Below are positions 1 through 5,451 of a DNA stretch of 5,501 bases, one piece after another. The DNA comes from JALCSJ01 sp036788835 (lineage in GTDB: Bacteria; Bacillota; Negativicutes; Acidaminococcales; Acidaminococcaceae). The translations under genes and the position numbers were made by a program. The stretch's first letter is position 1. Each line of letters begins with the position of its first letter. The stretch is from the NCBI GenBank assembly GCA_036788835.1, contig DAIQMR010000060.1:1-5501 (forward strand), written 5' to 3'. The notes beneath the pieces are model-generated. The model was given only the letters and a program-made list of their open reading frames with translations. It had not been told where the DNA came from and did not search any database.

Positions 1-234
1 GCAAAAAACCAGAACATCACTGCCGAGCAGGCTATCCTTATAGCACAGATTGCCGAGGCGCTTAAGGGGAATACCCAGGCGGCGGTGTTCGTGCGCGACA
101 CCTCGGGCAACAAGCCGCTGCCGGATGCTACTCCGGACACGAGCGAGTTCGCAGACGATGGGTTCGTGGATGCTATCAAGAAATCGGCGGAGGGTGTATG
201 GGATGATAAAGACGAAACTAAGGACGATAATTAA
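1..234 (+). CDS. terS: Terminase small subunit, C-terminal part (5' end outside window)
   Basis: Reading frame 1 is open from the window edge to the TAA at 232-234 and gives 77 residues. The small terminase recognises phage DNA and hands it to the large subunit for cutting and packaging. The visible part has a helical stretch (NITAEQAILIAQIAEALKGN), then AAVFVRDTSGNKPLP. That resembles the 'A..LRDT.GqKP' segment common near the C-terminus of small terminase or DNA-packaging proteins of Firmicutes phages. An acidic tail (WDDKDETKDDN) follows. The N-terminal helix-turn-helix expected of this family would lie upstream, outside the window. Its end overlaps the large terminase start by 32 bases, which supports the role by position. 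The family call is by motif and synteny; a different small packaging protein is possible. Confidence 0.8.
   Translation, partial: AKNQNITAEQAILIAQIAEALKGNTQAAVFVRDTSGNKPLPDATPDTSEFADDGFVDAIKKSAEGVWDDKDETKDDN
189..194 (+). promoter_or_regulatory. Ribosome binding site of the large terminase
   Basis: GGAGGG lies inside the end of the small terminase gene, 8 bases before the ATG at 203. It decides the start of the large terminase. The open frame reaches further upstream, but those codons are out-of-frame small terminase sequence. A GTG at 194 is in frame but overlaps the ribosome binding site, so it is less likely. Confidence 0.7.
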
Positions 235-1534
235 GCCCATCATCCGGTTTGTCAGTTTCTCAAAGAAACAGATGCAAGTGCTCACCTGGTGGGCTCCGGC
301 ATCGCCGTACCACGATTACAATGGCATCATTGCTGACGGGTCCATCCGTGCCGGGAAGACGGTATGCATGGCCGTCAGCTTTGTGATTTGGGCCATGGAC
401 ACTTTTGATGGCCAGAATTTCGCCATGTGCGGAAAGACGGTAGGCTCGTTCCAACGTAACGTTTGGAAGTGGCTGCTACCGGTCTTGAAGCTGCGGGGGT
501 TCGAGGTTGAGATTCACAGGACGGAAAACCTCTACATCATCCGACACGGCGCAGTAATCAATTACTTCTATGTGTTTGGCGGCCGGGACGAATCCTCGCA
601 GGACCTTATCCAGGGCATCACCCTGGCGGGGCTCTTTTGCGATGAGGCGGCGCTCATGCCGGAATCATTCGTGAACCAAGCTACCGGCCGTTGTTCCGTG
701 CCTGGTGCTAAGATGTGGTTCAATTGTAATCCGGATTCACCGATGCACTACTTTCTGAAAAATTGGATCGAGCGGGCGGATAAAAAGCGCCTGCTCCACA
801 TACACTTCTTGATGGACGATAACCCGTCCCTGTCCGAGGACGTCCGGGAGCGGTACCGCACGATGTACAGTGGCGTGTTCTTTCAGCGGTTCATCCTTGG
901 TCTGTGGGTTATGGCCCAAGGGGCAATTTATAAGGACGCCTGGTCAGACGAGAACCTTTTCGATGATTCCAGGCTGGAATGGATAAATAAAAACTTGCAC
1001 ATCATGCGGCGCTACATCCTCATCGACTACGGCACCGTGAATCCTATGGTCTATCTCGATATGTACGATGATGGCCGGGATGTGTGGGTAACCCGGGAGT
1101 ATTACTACGATTCGCGGGCCACCGGCATTGAGAAAGACAACACACAATATGCCGATGACCTTATGGAGTTCATCGGCCAGCAGCCGGGGTTAGCGCCCAC
1201 GGCCGTGGTGATTGACCCATCGGCGGCATCTTTTAAGATTGAGCTCAGGAACCGTGGCCTGCGAACCAAGTTTACGGTAGATACGATAAACGCCGACAAT
1301 AACGTGCTGGAGGGCATCCGGCACGTTTCTTCTATGCTTACAAAGAAAATTTTGCACATCCATGAGAAAAACTGCCCGCACTGCGTGGCCGAGATGAAGT
1401 CCTATGTTTGGGACGACAAGGCCATCCAGGAGCATGGCAAAGAAAAACCTGTGAAGGTGAACGACCACTGCCCGGATGCGCTCAGATATGGCTGCTACAC
1501 GTTGATACGGCCGAGGAGGGTTGCTAATGCGTAA
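203..1534 (+). CDS. terL: Phage terminase large subunit (PBSX/Terminase_3-type packaging ATPase-nuclease)
   Basis: This 443-residue protein has the usual length of PBSX-family large terminases. It is the motor that pumps DNA through the portal into the prohead and cuts the concatemer. The N-terminal ATPase has a Walker A motif GSIRAGKT (46-53), a Walker B strand ending in D147-E148 (LAGLFCDEA), and a coupling-type motif WFNCNPDSP (172-180). The C-terminal RNase H-like nuclease shows its expected acidic positions: D275 in ILIDYGTVNPM, D338 in VVIDPSAA, and D421/D425 in NDHCPDALRYG. No key residue is missing. The start is ATG 203, served by GGAGGG 8 bases upstream. The gene overlaps the small terminase by 32 bases and the portal start by 8 bases (ATGCGTAA), so the three genes are probably translationally coupled. 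Confidence 0.96.
   Translation: MIKTKLRTIIKPIIRFVSFSKKQMQVLTWWAPASPYHDYNGIIADGSIRAGKTVCMAVSFVIWAMDTFDGQNFAMCGKTVGSFQRNVWKWLLPVLKLRGFEVEIHRTENLYIIRHGAVINYFYVFGGRDESSQDLIQGITLAGLFCDEAALMPESFVNQATGRCSVPGAKMWFNCNPDSPMHYFLKNWIERADKKRLLHIHFLMDDNPSLSEDVRERYRTMYSGVFFQRFILGLWVMAQGAIYKDAWSDENLFDDSRLEWINKNLHIMRRYILIDYGTVNPMVYLDMYDDGRDVWVTREYYYDSRATGIEKDNTQYADDLMEFIGQQPGLAPTAVVIDPSAASFKIELRNRGLRTKFTVDTINADNNVLEGIRHVSSMLTKKILHIHEKNCPHCVAEMKSYVWDDKAIQEHGKEKPVKVNDHCPDALRYGCYTLIRPRRVANA
1513..1520 (+). promoter_or_regulatory. Ribosome binding site of the portal gene
   Basis: GAGGAGGG sits 6 bases before ATG 1527, inside the last codons of the large terminase. It favours ATG 1527 over the in-frame TTG at 1521, which directly abuts the site. 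Confidence 0.75.
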
Positions 1535-3569
1535 GAAAAATAAAGCGCCTGTGCGCCGTATGCGCGTGCAGGACGCCTTTTCTAATGAGCTTGCCCGGCT
1601 GGGGTTCGACACCCCGAACCTTTTAGAGGGCACTCAGTATTCCATGGCCAGGATAGGCCGGGATTTCTTGATGCTGAATTCCCTTTACCGGGAACACTGG
1701 ATTGTGCGGCGAATCATCGCCACCATTCCGGAGGACATGACTAAAAACTGGATAAAGATTACCAGCCAGGTAAAACCGGACCTGCTCCGGAGATTCGACC
1801 TGGAGCTCCGGCGCACACAACTTATCAGCAAGATTACCAAAGGGTTAAAGTGGGGCCGCCTGTACGGCGGTGCTGTGGCCGTCATGCTGGTTAAAGGCCA
1901 GGGCGATGACCTCAGCCAGCCCTTGAACGTGGATGCCATCATGCCAGGTGATTTTGCCGGGCTGGCAGTGTTCGACCGCTGGAACGGCGTGTATCCGTCC
2001 GGTGACCTCGAGACGAACATTGAGGACCCGGAGTTTGGCCTGCCCAAGTTCTACAACGTGGCTGACCCGGAGACCGGGGTGAACGTAAGGGTTCACCACA
2101 GCCGCTGCCTGCGTTTCATTGGTAACGACCTGCCGTACTGGGAAGAAATCGCCGAGCAGTACTGGGGCGGTTCCGTCATTGAGTCCGTGTTCGATGAGCT
2201 CAAAAAGCGGGACAATGTATCTTGGAATATCGCACAGCTGACCTTTATGGCGAATGTCCGGGTCATGAAAATGAAAGACCTTGGACAGCTCTTGTCGGCT
2301 ACCGATGTAAATTCCCAGAAGGAATTGTACCAGACCCTGCAGGCACAGAATATGCTGCTCAGTAATATGGGTGTCCAGGTTATGGATGCCGAGGACGGCA
2401 TGGAATCTCACCAGTACACTTTTGGCGGGCTGGCTGATTGCTACAAAAACTTCATCATGGATATTTGCGGTGCGGCGGAAATCCCTGCCACACGGCTTTT
2501 TGGCCGGAGCCCGGAGGGCATGAATGCCACCGGGGAATCCGACCTTCAAAATTATTATGAAATGATTACCAAGAACCAGGAGAGCACTCTTCGGCCGATA
2601 CTGAATAAGTTACTGCCGGTCCTGTGCATGAGCATCCTGGGTGCGGTACCGGACGACCTCGACTATGAATTTAACCCGGTACGGCAGCCGAGCGATGAAG
2701 ACCTGGTTGATTTGGCTAAGGCCGGTACTGAGAATGTTATCCAGGCGTACAATGCCGGGTTGGTATCTCAGCGGACCGCCCTGCTGGAATTAAAACAGCA
2801 GAGCGAGCGGACCGGTATTTGGACGAATATCACCGATGCCGATATCGAGGCCGCCAATGATCAGGTGGAACAACCCGGTGAGATGGGCGGCGATATGGCG
2901 GCCATGATGGGCGGTGAAGGGGGAAACCCTCAAGGGGGACCAGAACAATCGAATGGCGGGCCGTCAGCGGGGCAGGAAACCCCAAGAGTGCCGCAGGCAA
3001 AAACCCCGGAAGTGAAGACTCCGGAGGTTAAGACGCCAAATCCGGGGGCAAAAGATAGCTACCCTTTTTCGGTTAAGGATGATGACGAGTTTGAAAGCAA
3101 ACATCCTAGGCGAGATGATGGCAAATTTGGAAAGGGCAACGGACCCACGAAAGCCGTAACTAACACAGAAACGCCCAAAAAAGACTTGCCAATGGGCGGA
3201 CGAAATGCTAAAGTAAAAGTAAATCCAACGGGGGCCAATAAAATACTGGCTCGTTCTTTTGTAAGTAAAGAGCGCTACGACCAGCACTGGTCTAAACACG
3301 GGGGGAAGAAAGAGCTTGCAGGCCTAACCAAGGAGCAATACTTACAAGAGGCGTTAAATCTTTTGGAGCAGCCTATTAGTCCAGGCAGAAATGGAATAAA
3401 AGGTTATGTGGATGCCTTTGGGAACCTGGCTCGGTATGACCCTGTTAAGAATTTGTTTGTGGTAGGGAATCCATCTGGCGGAATATGGTCATGCTATCCA
3501 CTACGCGGAGGCAGGGCACAGTTTGAAGAGATGAAAAGGAGTGTGACTCGGCATGGGAAAAAAAGTTAA
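1527..3569 (+). CDS. DUF1073-type phage portal protein with C-terminal nuclease-toxin-like domain
   Basis: The protein has 680 residues. Residues 1 to about 445 are a portal of the DUF1073 family, which forms the dodecameric DNA channel at the head vertex. Hallmarks are GRLYGGAVAVML (110-121) and FGRSPEGMNATGESDLQNYY (325-344). Portals of this type usually end near here, but this one continues. Residues about 450-510 are a low-complexity linker rich in Gly, Met, Pro and Lys, with a KTPEV repeat (492-504). Residues 522-537 carry the motif FESKHPRRDDGKFGKG. Residues about 570-680 form a compact alpha/beta-like domain: YDQHWSKHGG (584-593), a helix TKEQYLQEALNLLEQP, then LARYDPVKNLFVV (634-646) and IWSCYPL (653-659). 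This layout matches BECR-fold RNase toxins of polymorphic toxin systems, as I remember them. The gene overlaps the large terminase by 8 bases and the CPCC gene by 17. The portal call is secure; the toxin call is a pattern match without a search. Confidence 0.93.
   Translation: MRKKNKAPVRRMRVQDAFSNELARLGFDTPNLLEGTQYSMARIGRDFLMLNSLYREHWIVRRIIATIPEDMTKNWIKITSQVKPDLLRRFDLELRRTQLISKITKGLKWGRLYGGAVAVMLVKGQGDDLSQPLNVDAIMPGDFAGLAVFDRWNGVYPSGDLETNIEDPEFGLPKFYNVADPETGVNVRVHHSRCLRFIGNDLPYWEEIAEQYWGGSVIESVFDELKKRDNVSWNIAQLTFMANVRVMKMKDLGQLLSATDVNSQKELYQTLQAQNMLLSNMGVQVMDAEDGMESHQYTFGGLADCYKNFIMDICGAAEIPATRLFGRSPEGMNATGESDLQNYYEMITKNQESTLRPILNKLLPVLCMSILGAVPDDLDYEFNPVRQPSDEDLVDLAKAGTENVIQAYNAGLVSQRTALLELKQQSERTGIWTNITDADIEAANDQVEQPGEMGGDMAAMMGGEGGNPQGGPEQSNGGPSAGQETPRVPQAKTPEVKTPEVKTPNPGAKDSYPFSVKDDDEFESKHPRRDDGKFGKGNGPTKAVTNTETPKKDLPMGGRNAKVKVNPTGANKILARSFVSKERYDQHWSKHGGKKELAGLTKEQYLQEALNLLEQPISPGRNGIKGYVDAFGNLARYDPVKNLFVVGNPSGGIWSCYPLRGGRAQFEEMKRSVTRHGKKS
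3000..3035 (+). repeat. In-frame KTPEV linker repeat in the portal gene
   Basis: Two 15-base units (3000-3014 and 3015-3029) and a partial third (3030-3035) encode KTPEV-KTPEV-KT. The copies differ mainly at third codon positions, so they are conserved as protein more than as DNA. They sit in the flexible linker between the portal core and its C-terminal domain, and look like a spacer. Confidence 0.75.
3234..3566 (+). other. Domain: BECR-like (barnase/EndoU/colicin/RelE-type) nuclease at the portal C-terminus
   Basis: This marks residues about 570-680 of the portal protein. The domain opens with a His-rich helix (H587 and H591 in YDQHWSKHGG), continues with a second helix, and then has the strand pair LARYDPVKNLFVV and SGGIWSCYPL. 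It ends in a basic helix (FEEMKRSVTRHGKKS). Related toxin tips carry an early conserved His, then an 'xRYDPxxNxFxV' strand and a 'T/S-x-Y/F' strand. Here the candidates are H587 or H591, R636 and S655-Y657. These are candidate catalytic residues, not established ones. Base composition is lower in GC than most of the portal core: by hand count 45% at 3181-3240, 45% at 3241-3300 and 42% at 3361-3420, against 65% at 1861-1920 and 58% at 2041-2100. The adjoining immunity-like gene supports a toxin reading. A structural, non-enzymatic domain is the alternative. Confidence 0.6.
3536..3541 (+). promoter_or_regulatory. Ribosome binding site of the CPCC gene
   Basis: AAGGAG lies inside the portal gene, 11 bases before ATG 3553. 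The spacing is long, so initiation may depend partly on ribosomes finishing the portal at 3569. No earlier start in this frame is possible because a TGA lies at 3544-3546. Confidence 0.5.
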
Positions 3570-3741
3570 ATGCTCGGTCTGCGGAAATCTGATTGATGAT
3601 ATACCCTACGAGATTTGCTCGGTTTGTGATTGGGAACGTGACTTGTATCAAGAAGAGTTTCCGGATGCTGAAGGTTGCGCCAACGATATGTCTTTGAACC
3701 AGGCGCGTGCTGATTGGAAATCAAAACATAAAACTGCATAG
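3553..3741 (+). CDS. Small cysteine-rich CPCC-type zinc-ribbon protein, putative immunity protein
   Basis: The protein has 62 residues. It carries two Cys pairs, C7-x2-C10 and C22-x2-C25, in KCSVCG and YEICSVCDWE. These are followed by FPDAEGCANDMSLNQARADW. This reproduces the pattern of the 'cysteine-rich CPCC' family: C-x2-CG, then 'yeICpvCfWe', then 'GgaN..SLneAR.nw'. The first pair reads CSVC instead of CPCC. The four Cys probably bind one zinc ion. From memory, such small proteins often sit beside toxin genes, but their biochemical role is not settled. The gene overlaps the toxin-like end of the portal by 17 bases and is followed within 17 bases by a terminator, which fits a dedicated immunity gene for the portal's C-terminal domain. 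No signal peptide or membrane segment is visible, so it should act in the cytoplasm. It has lower GC (42% at 3601-3660) than most of the portal core. Confidence 0.85.
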   Translation: MGKKVKCSVCGNLIDDIPYEICSVCDWERDLYQEEFPDAEGCANDMSLNQARADWKSKHKTA

Positions 3742-3757
3742 AATCCCGAATACTGCT

Positions 3758-3791
3758 AACCGCTTGTCATTAAGTAGACGAGCGGTTTTTT
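3758..3791 (+). terminator. Rho-independent terminator after the CPCC gene
   Basis: The 11-base arm AACCGCTTGTC (3758-3768) pairs with GACGAGCGGTT (3777-3787) across an 8-base loop, with a single G-U wobble. A run of six T follows (3786-3791). It lies 17 bases after the CPCC stop and should end the terminase-portal-CPCC transcript. This is unusual inside a structural gene block, which is normally one long late transcript. Confidence 0.9.
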
Positions 3792-3803
3792 ATTTGAAAA
3801 AAT

Positions 3804-3821
3804 AACTTGACTTATCAAGTT
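3804..3821. repeat. Perfect inverted repeat over the -35 box, possible operator
   Basis: AACTTGA (3804-3810) and TCAAGTT (3815-3821) are perfect inverted arms separated by CTTA. The repeat covers the proposed -35 hexamer at 3807-3812. A dimeric repressor bound here would block RNA polymerase. A weak hairpin with a short T tract (3820-3823) is the alternative reading. The regulator is not in the window. Confidence 0.5.
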
Positions 3822-3835
3822 TTCAGAGTTAACAT
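3807..3835 (+). promoter_or_regulatory. Sigma70-type promoter for the modular protein gene
   Basis: TTGACT (3807-3812) and TAACAT (3830-3835) are separated by exactly 17 bases. The first matches 5 of 6 consensus bases and the second 4 of 6. It sits just after the terminator and just before the gene at 3857. The predicted start near 3842 would leave an untranslated leader of only about 15 bases, barely enough for the ribosome binding site, so the exact start is uncertain. Confidence 0.55.
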
Positions 3836-3838
3836 ACG

Positions 3839-3852
3839 ACCACGGAGGTGGT
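3839..3852 (+). promoter_or_regulatory. Ribosome binding site within a small hairpin
   Basis: GGAGGTGG (3844-3851) lies 5 bases before GTG 3857 and favours that start over the in-frame GTG at 3848, which is part of the site itself. ACCAC (3839-3843) and GTGGT (3848-3852) can form a 5-bp stem that exposes GGAG as a tetraloop. The hairpin forms only on transcripts that begin upstream of 3839. Confidence 0.6.
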
Positions 3853-3856
3853 AAAC

Positions 3857-4161
3857 GTGAGTAATAAATGGGACGAAAATGTGCGCCGTATTCGTGCGCT
3901 GGATGCCGATGTTTGGCGTACCATCAATGGTGCGCACGTACTGATTGACGGTGATAGCGGCGAGGTTAAGGGCGGCGCTGGCGGCAAGCTGAACGGCCGC
4001 AAATTAAATGCTAAGGGCATGGCTGGTGGTACCGCTGGTGGTGCTACCATGAAAGCCGGCGAAGCCGAGCACGCCATGAAACACCTCAGCCAAGTGTTCG
4101 CTGGCCAGGGTGGCGTGAAGTCCACGGTAAAACGCCCGGTCAAGGGTGCGGAACAGTTCGC
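3857..4161 (+). CDS. Modular phage structural or cargo protein, N-terminal part (cut by assembly gap)
   Basis: From GTG 3857 the frame is open for 101 codons until the run of N. I do not recognise a named family. The start is a short charged helix (SNKWDENVRRIRALD), followed by WRTINGAHVLIDGDSGEVKG (20-39). This resembles the 'W.t.nG.HvliD..g.i' motif seen in phage minor head and cargo proteins. A Gly-rich stretch (GGAGGKLNGRK, then GMAGGTAGGATM) leads to a helix EAEHAMKHLSQVFAGQGG and a basic segment before the gap. It probably continues in the open frame after the gap, because neither side shows a stop or a new start and both share the Gly/Ala-rich style. The frames on the two sides differ by one step, which is expected for a gap of arbitrary length. 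It has its own promoter and follows a terminator, so it may be expressed separately from the packaging genes. Confidence 0.75.
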
Positions 4162-4261
4162 NNNNNNNNNNNNNNNNNNNNNNNNNNNNNNNNNNNNNNN
4201 NNNNNNNNNNNNNNNNNNNNNNNNNNNNNNNNNNNNNNNNNNNNNNNNNNNNNNNNNNNNN
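4162..4261. other. Assembly gap of 100 N
   Basis: Exactly 100 undetermined bases, the conventional placeholder for a scaffold gap of unknown length. Sequence missing here belongs to the modular protein gene or, less likely, hides the end of one gene and the start of another. The repetitive Gly/Ala-rich coding sequence around it could have broken the assembly. Confidence 0.98.
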
Positions 4262-5441
4262 TGCTAATGTGATTTCAATTGCGAAGAGCTTTGAAAACCT
4301 GCCGGACGGCGCAGACCATGATTTGCCCTTTTTCGCCAACCGGATAAGGACGGCGATGGAGAATGAGCCGAATAAAAATTTAGATGATGTAGCCAAAGAC
4401 TTGTCTACCGAGTTTTTAGAATGCGCGACTCCGGACACTGTGAGCGGGATGCTGAAAGATTTAAATAGGGCTGTAAAAAAAATTAAGTCCAAGGTTGGTA
4501 AAACTACTTCGACCGGTGGCACTACCTCTCCGCTGAAATCTTTAGCTGAGGCGGCCAATCCTGCGGCTCCATCCTCACCAGTGCCCACGCCGGCTAGTGC
4601 GCCAAAGAGCGCCGCTCCGGCGGCACCGAATCCTGCGCCTAGTGCGCCTGCGGTTTCAAAAGCGCCGGCTACGGTGGAGGAAATGGTAGACATTAAAAAT
4701 AACACTCCATACGGTCCAGATCGGGCGGTTGCGGCATATGTTGTCGGTGCGATGGGTATGCACCATCTGCCGTTTGATAAGGCCTTGCAATCTGCCCGCT
4801 ACGCACAGGAGCATATGCCTGGGGGGCTAGAAAAACCAATGGCGGAGGCTTTTGACCGTTTGGCCAAGAAGTACGGTGTCAGCGGTAGCTCCACGCCGGG
4901 TCCGGTATTCAAACCTAAAACGCCTGAAGAAATGAAGCAGGCGATGCGGGCACAGACTAGAGCTAAAAAGAAAGCCGCTAAGACGGCCGCTGCGGCCAGT
5001 GCTGGCAGTGGCGACATCGAAAACATGGAAGAGGCTATCGGGGAGATGGACGGGGAAGTAAGTCCTGCTACTATGTCGGCGGCAAGGAGTCGGTTGGCTG
5101 CCGCACGGCGGTCTGCGGCTACCGCTCCGGCATCATCTTCACCCCTGGCTACACTGGCCAGTGCGGCGAAGAGTTCGGCTCCGGCTGCAAGCAGACAAGG
5201 AACATCTCCAAATTTTGATGATGCGGGGCAGACAATCAGTTATTTAGGTTCCCTGACTCAAAATTACGGTATTGGAATGAACAAAAAATCTTTTGCCAGT
5301 AAGTTGTATCGAGACATTATTGCAAATAACCCCAATGCCGATGTTTCTATCTTGAACGATGATTATATAATTCTAAACGGGAAGAGCTATCAGCCAATTC
5401 GGTCTGTGGCTACAGGCAAATGGAAATTTAAAGAATTTTAA
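4262..5441 (+). CDS. Modular Ala/Pro-rich phage protein, C-terminal part (start lost in gap)
   Basis: The open frame runs from the gap to TAA 5439-5441 and gives 392 visible residues. No named family is recognised. Counting from the first full codon at 4263: residues 1 to about 80 are a helical domain; about 80-136 an Ala/Pro/Ser linker; 137 to about 205 a second helical domain (start TVEEMVDIKN, with AVAAYVVGAMGMHHLPF); about 206-316 another linker containing a basic helix (RAQTRAKKKAAKTAAAA) and an acidic segment (IENMEEAIGEMDGE); 317-392 a separate mixed alpha/beta-like domain ending YQPIRSVATGKWKFKEF. The last domain is much lower in GC (37% at 5281-5340, 33% at 5341-5400) than the linker before it (68% at 5101-5160), a sign of module exchange. 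The next gene starts 10 bases later. By position it is a head-associated protein. An ejected cargo protein carrying an effector tip is a hypothesis only. Confidence 0.75.
4527..4571 (+). repeat. Linker repeat copy 1 (SPLxxLAxAAxxxAP)
   Basis: Encodes SPLKSLAEAANPAAP. Nine of 15 residues match the second copy at 5139-5183. It sits at the junction between the first helical domain and the first Ala/Pro linker of the modular protein. Confidence 0.65.
5139..5183 (+). repeat. Linker repeat copy 2 (SPLxxLAxAAxxxAP)
   Basis: Encodes SPLATLASAAKSSAP, matching copy 1 at 4527-4571 in 9 of 15 residues. It lies directly before the AT-rich C-terminal domain. The two copies appear to be the same type of joint used twice in one protein. 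Confidence 0.65.
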
Positions 5442-5444
5442 GGA
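5440..5444 (+). promoter_or_regulatory. Ribosome binding site of the last gene
   Basis: AAGGA overlaps the stop codon of the preceding gene and lies 7 bases before ATG 5452. This tight arrangement indicates that the last gene shares the transcript of the modular protein gene. Confidence 0.6.
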
Positions 5445-5451
5445 TTAAAAA

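Noticed and set aside
50..202. N-terminal extension of the large terminase open frame back to 50
   Set aside because: This stretch is the small terminase read out of frame. It is Arg/Ser-rich junk in sequence style, and the ribosome binding site at 189-194 supports ATG 203.
1521..1526. TTG at 1521 as the portal start
   Set aside because: It directly abuts the ribosome binding site at 1513-1520, while ATG 1527 has proper spacing of 6 bases.
1845..2549. Long minus-strand open frame opposite the portal gene (234 codons)
   Set aside because: It is a shadow of portal codon usage, with no ribosome binding site or recognisable domain. The + strand gene there has clear portal hallmarks.
3450..3552. 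A separate promoter for the CPCC gene inside the portal tail
   Set aside because: Only weak TTGTTT-like and TATGG-like fragments with wrong spacing were seen; no convincing -35/-10 pair.
3555..3569. Run of seven A at the end of the portal gene as a frameshift site fusing toxin domain and CPCC protein
   Set aside because: It does not form a classic -1 slippery heptamer in the portal frame. A +1 shift would be needed to enter the CPCC frame, and the CPCC gene has its own start. Transcript slippage on seven A is possible but unsupported.
3848..3856. GTG at 3848 as start of the modular protein gene
   Set aside because: That GTG is part of the GGAGGTGG ribosome binding site itself; GTG 3857 is correctly spaced.
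4146..4161. GTG at 4146 as a separate gene start running across the gap into 4262-5441
   Set aside because: It is out of frame with the real coding sequence there, has no ribosome binding site, and only appears open because the N run contains no stops.
4004..4705. Minus-strand open frame across the gap
   Set aside because: It spans the N run and mirrors the Ala/Pro/Gly-rich linker, giving low-complexity sequence with no family features.
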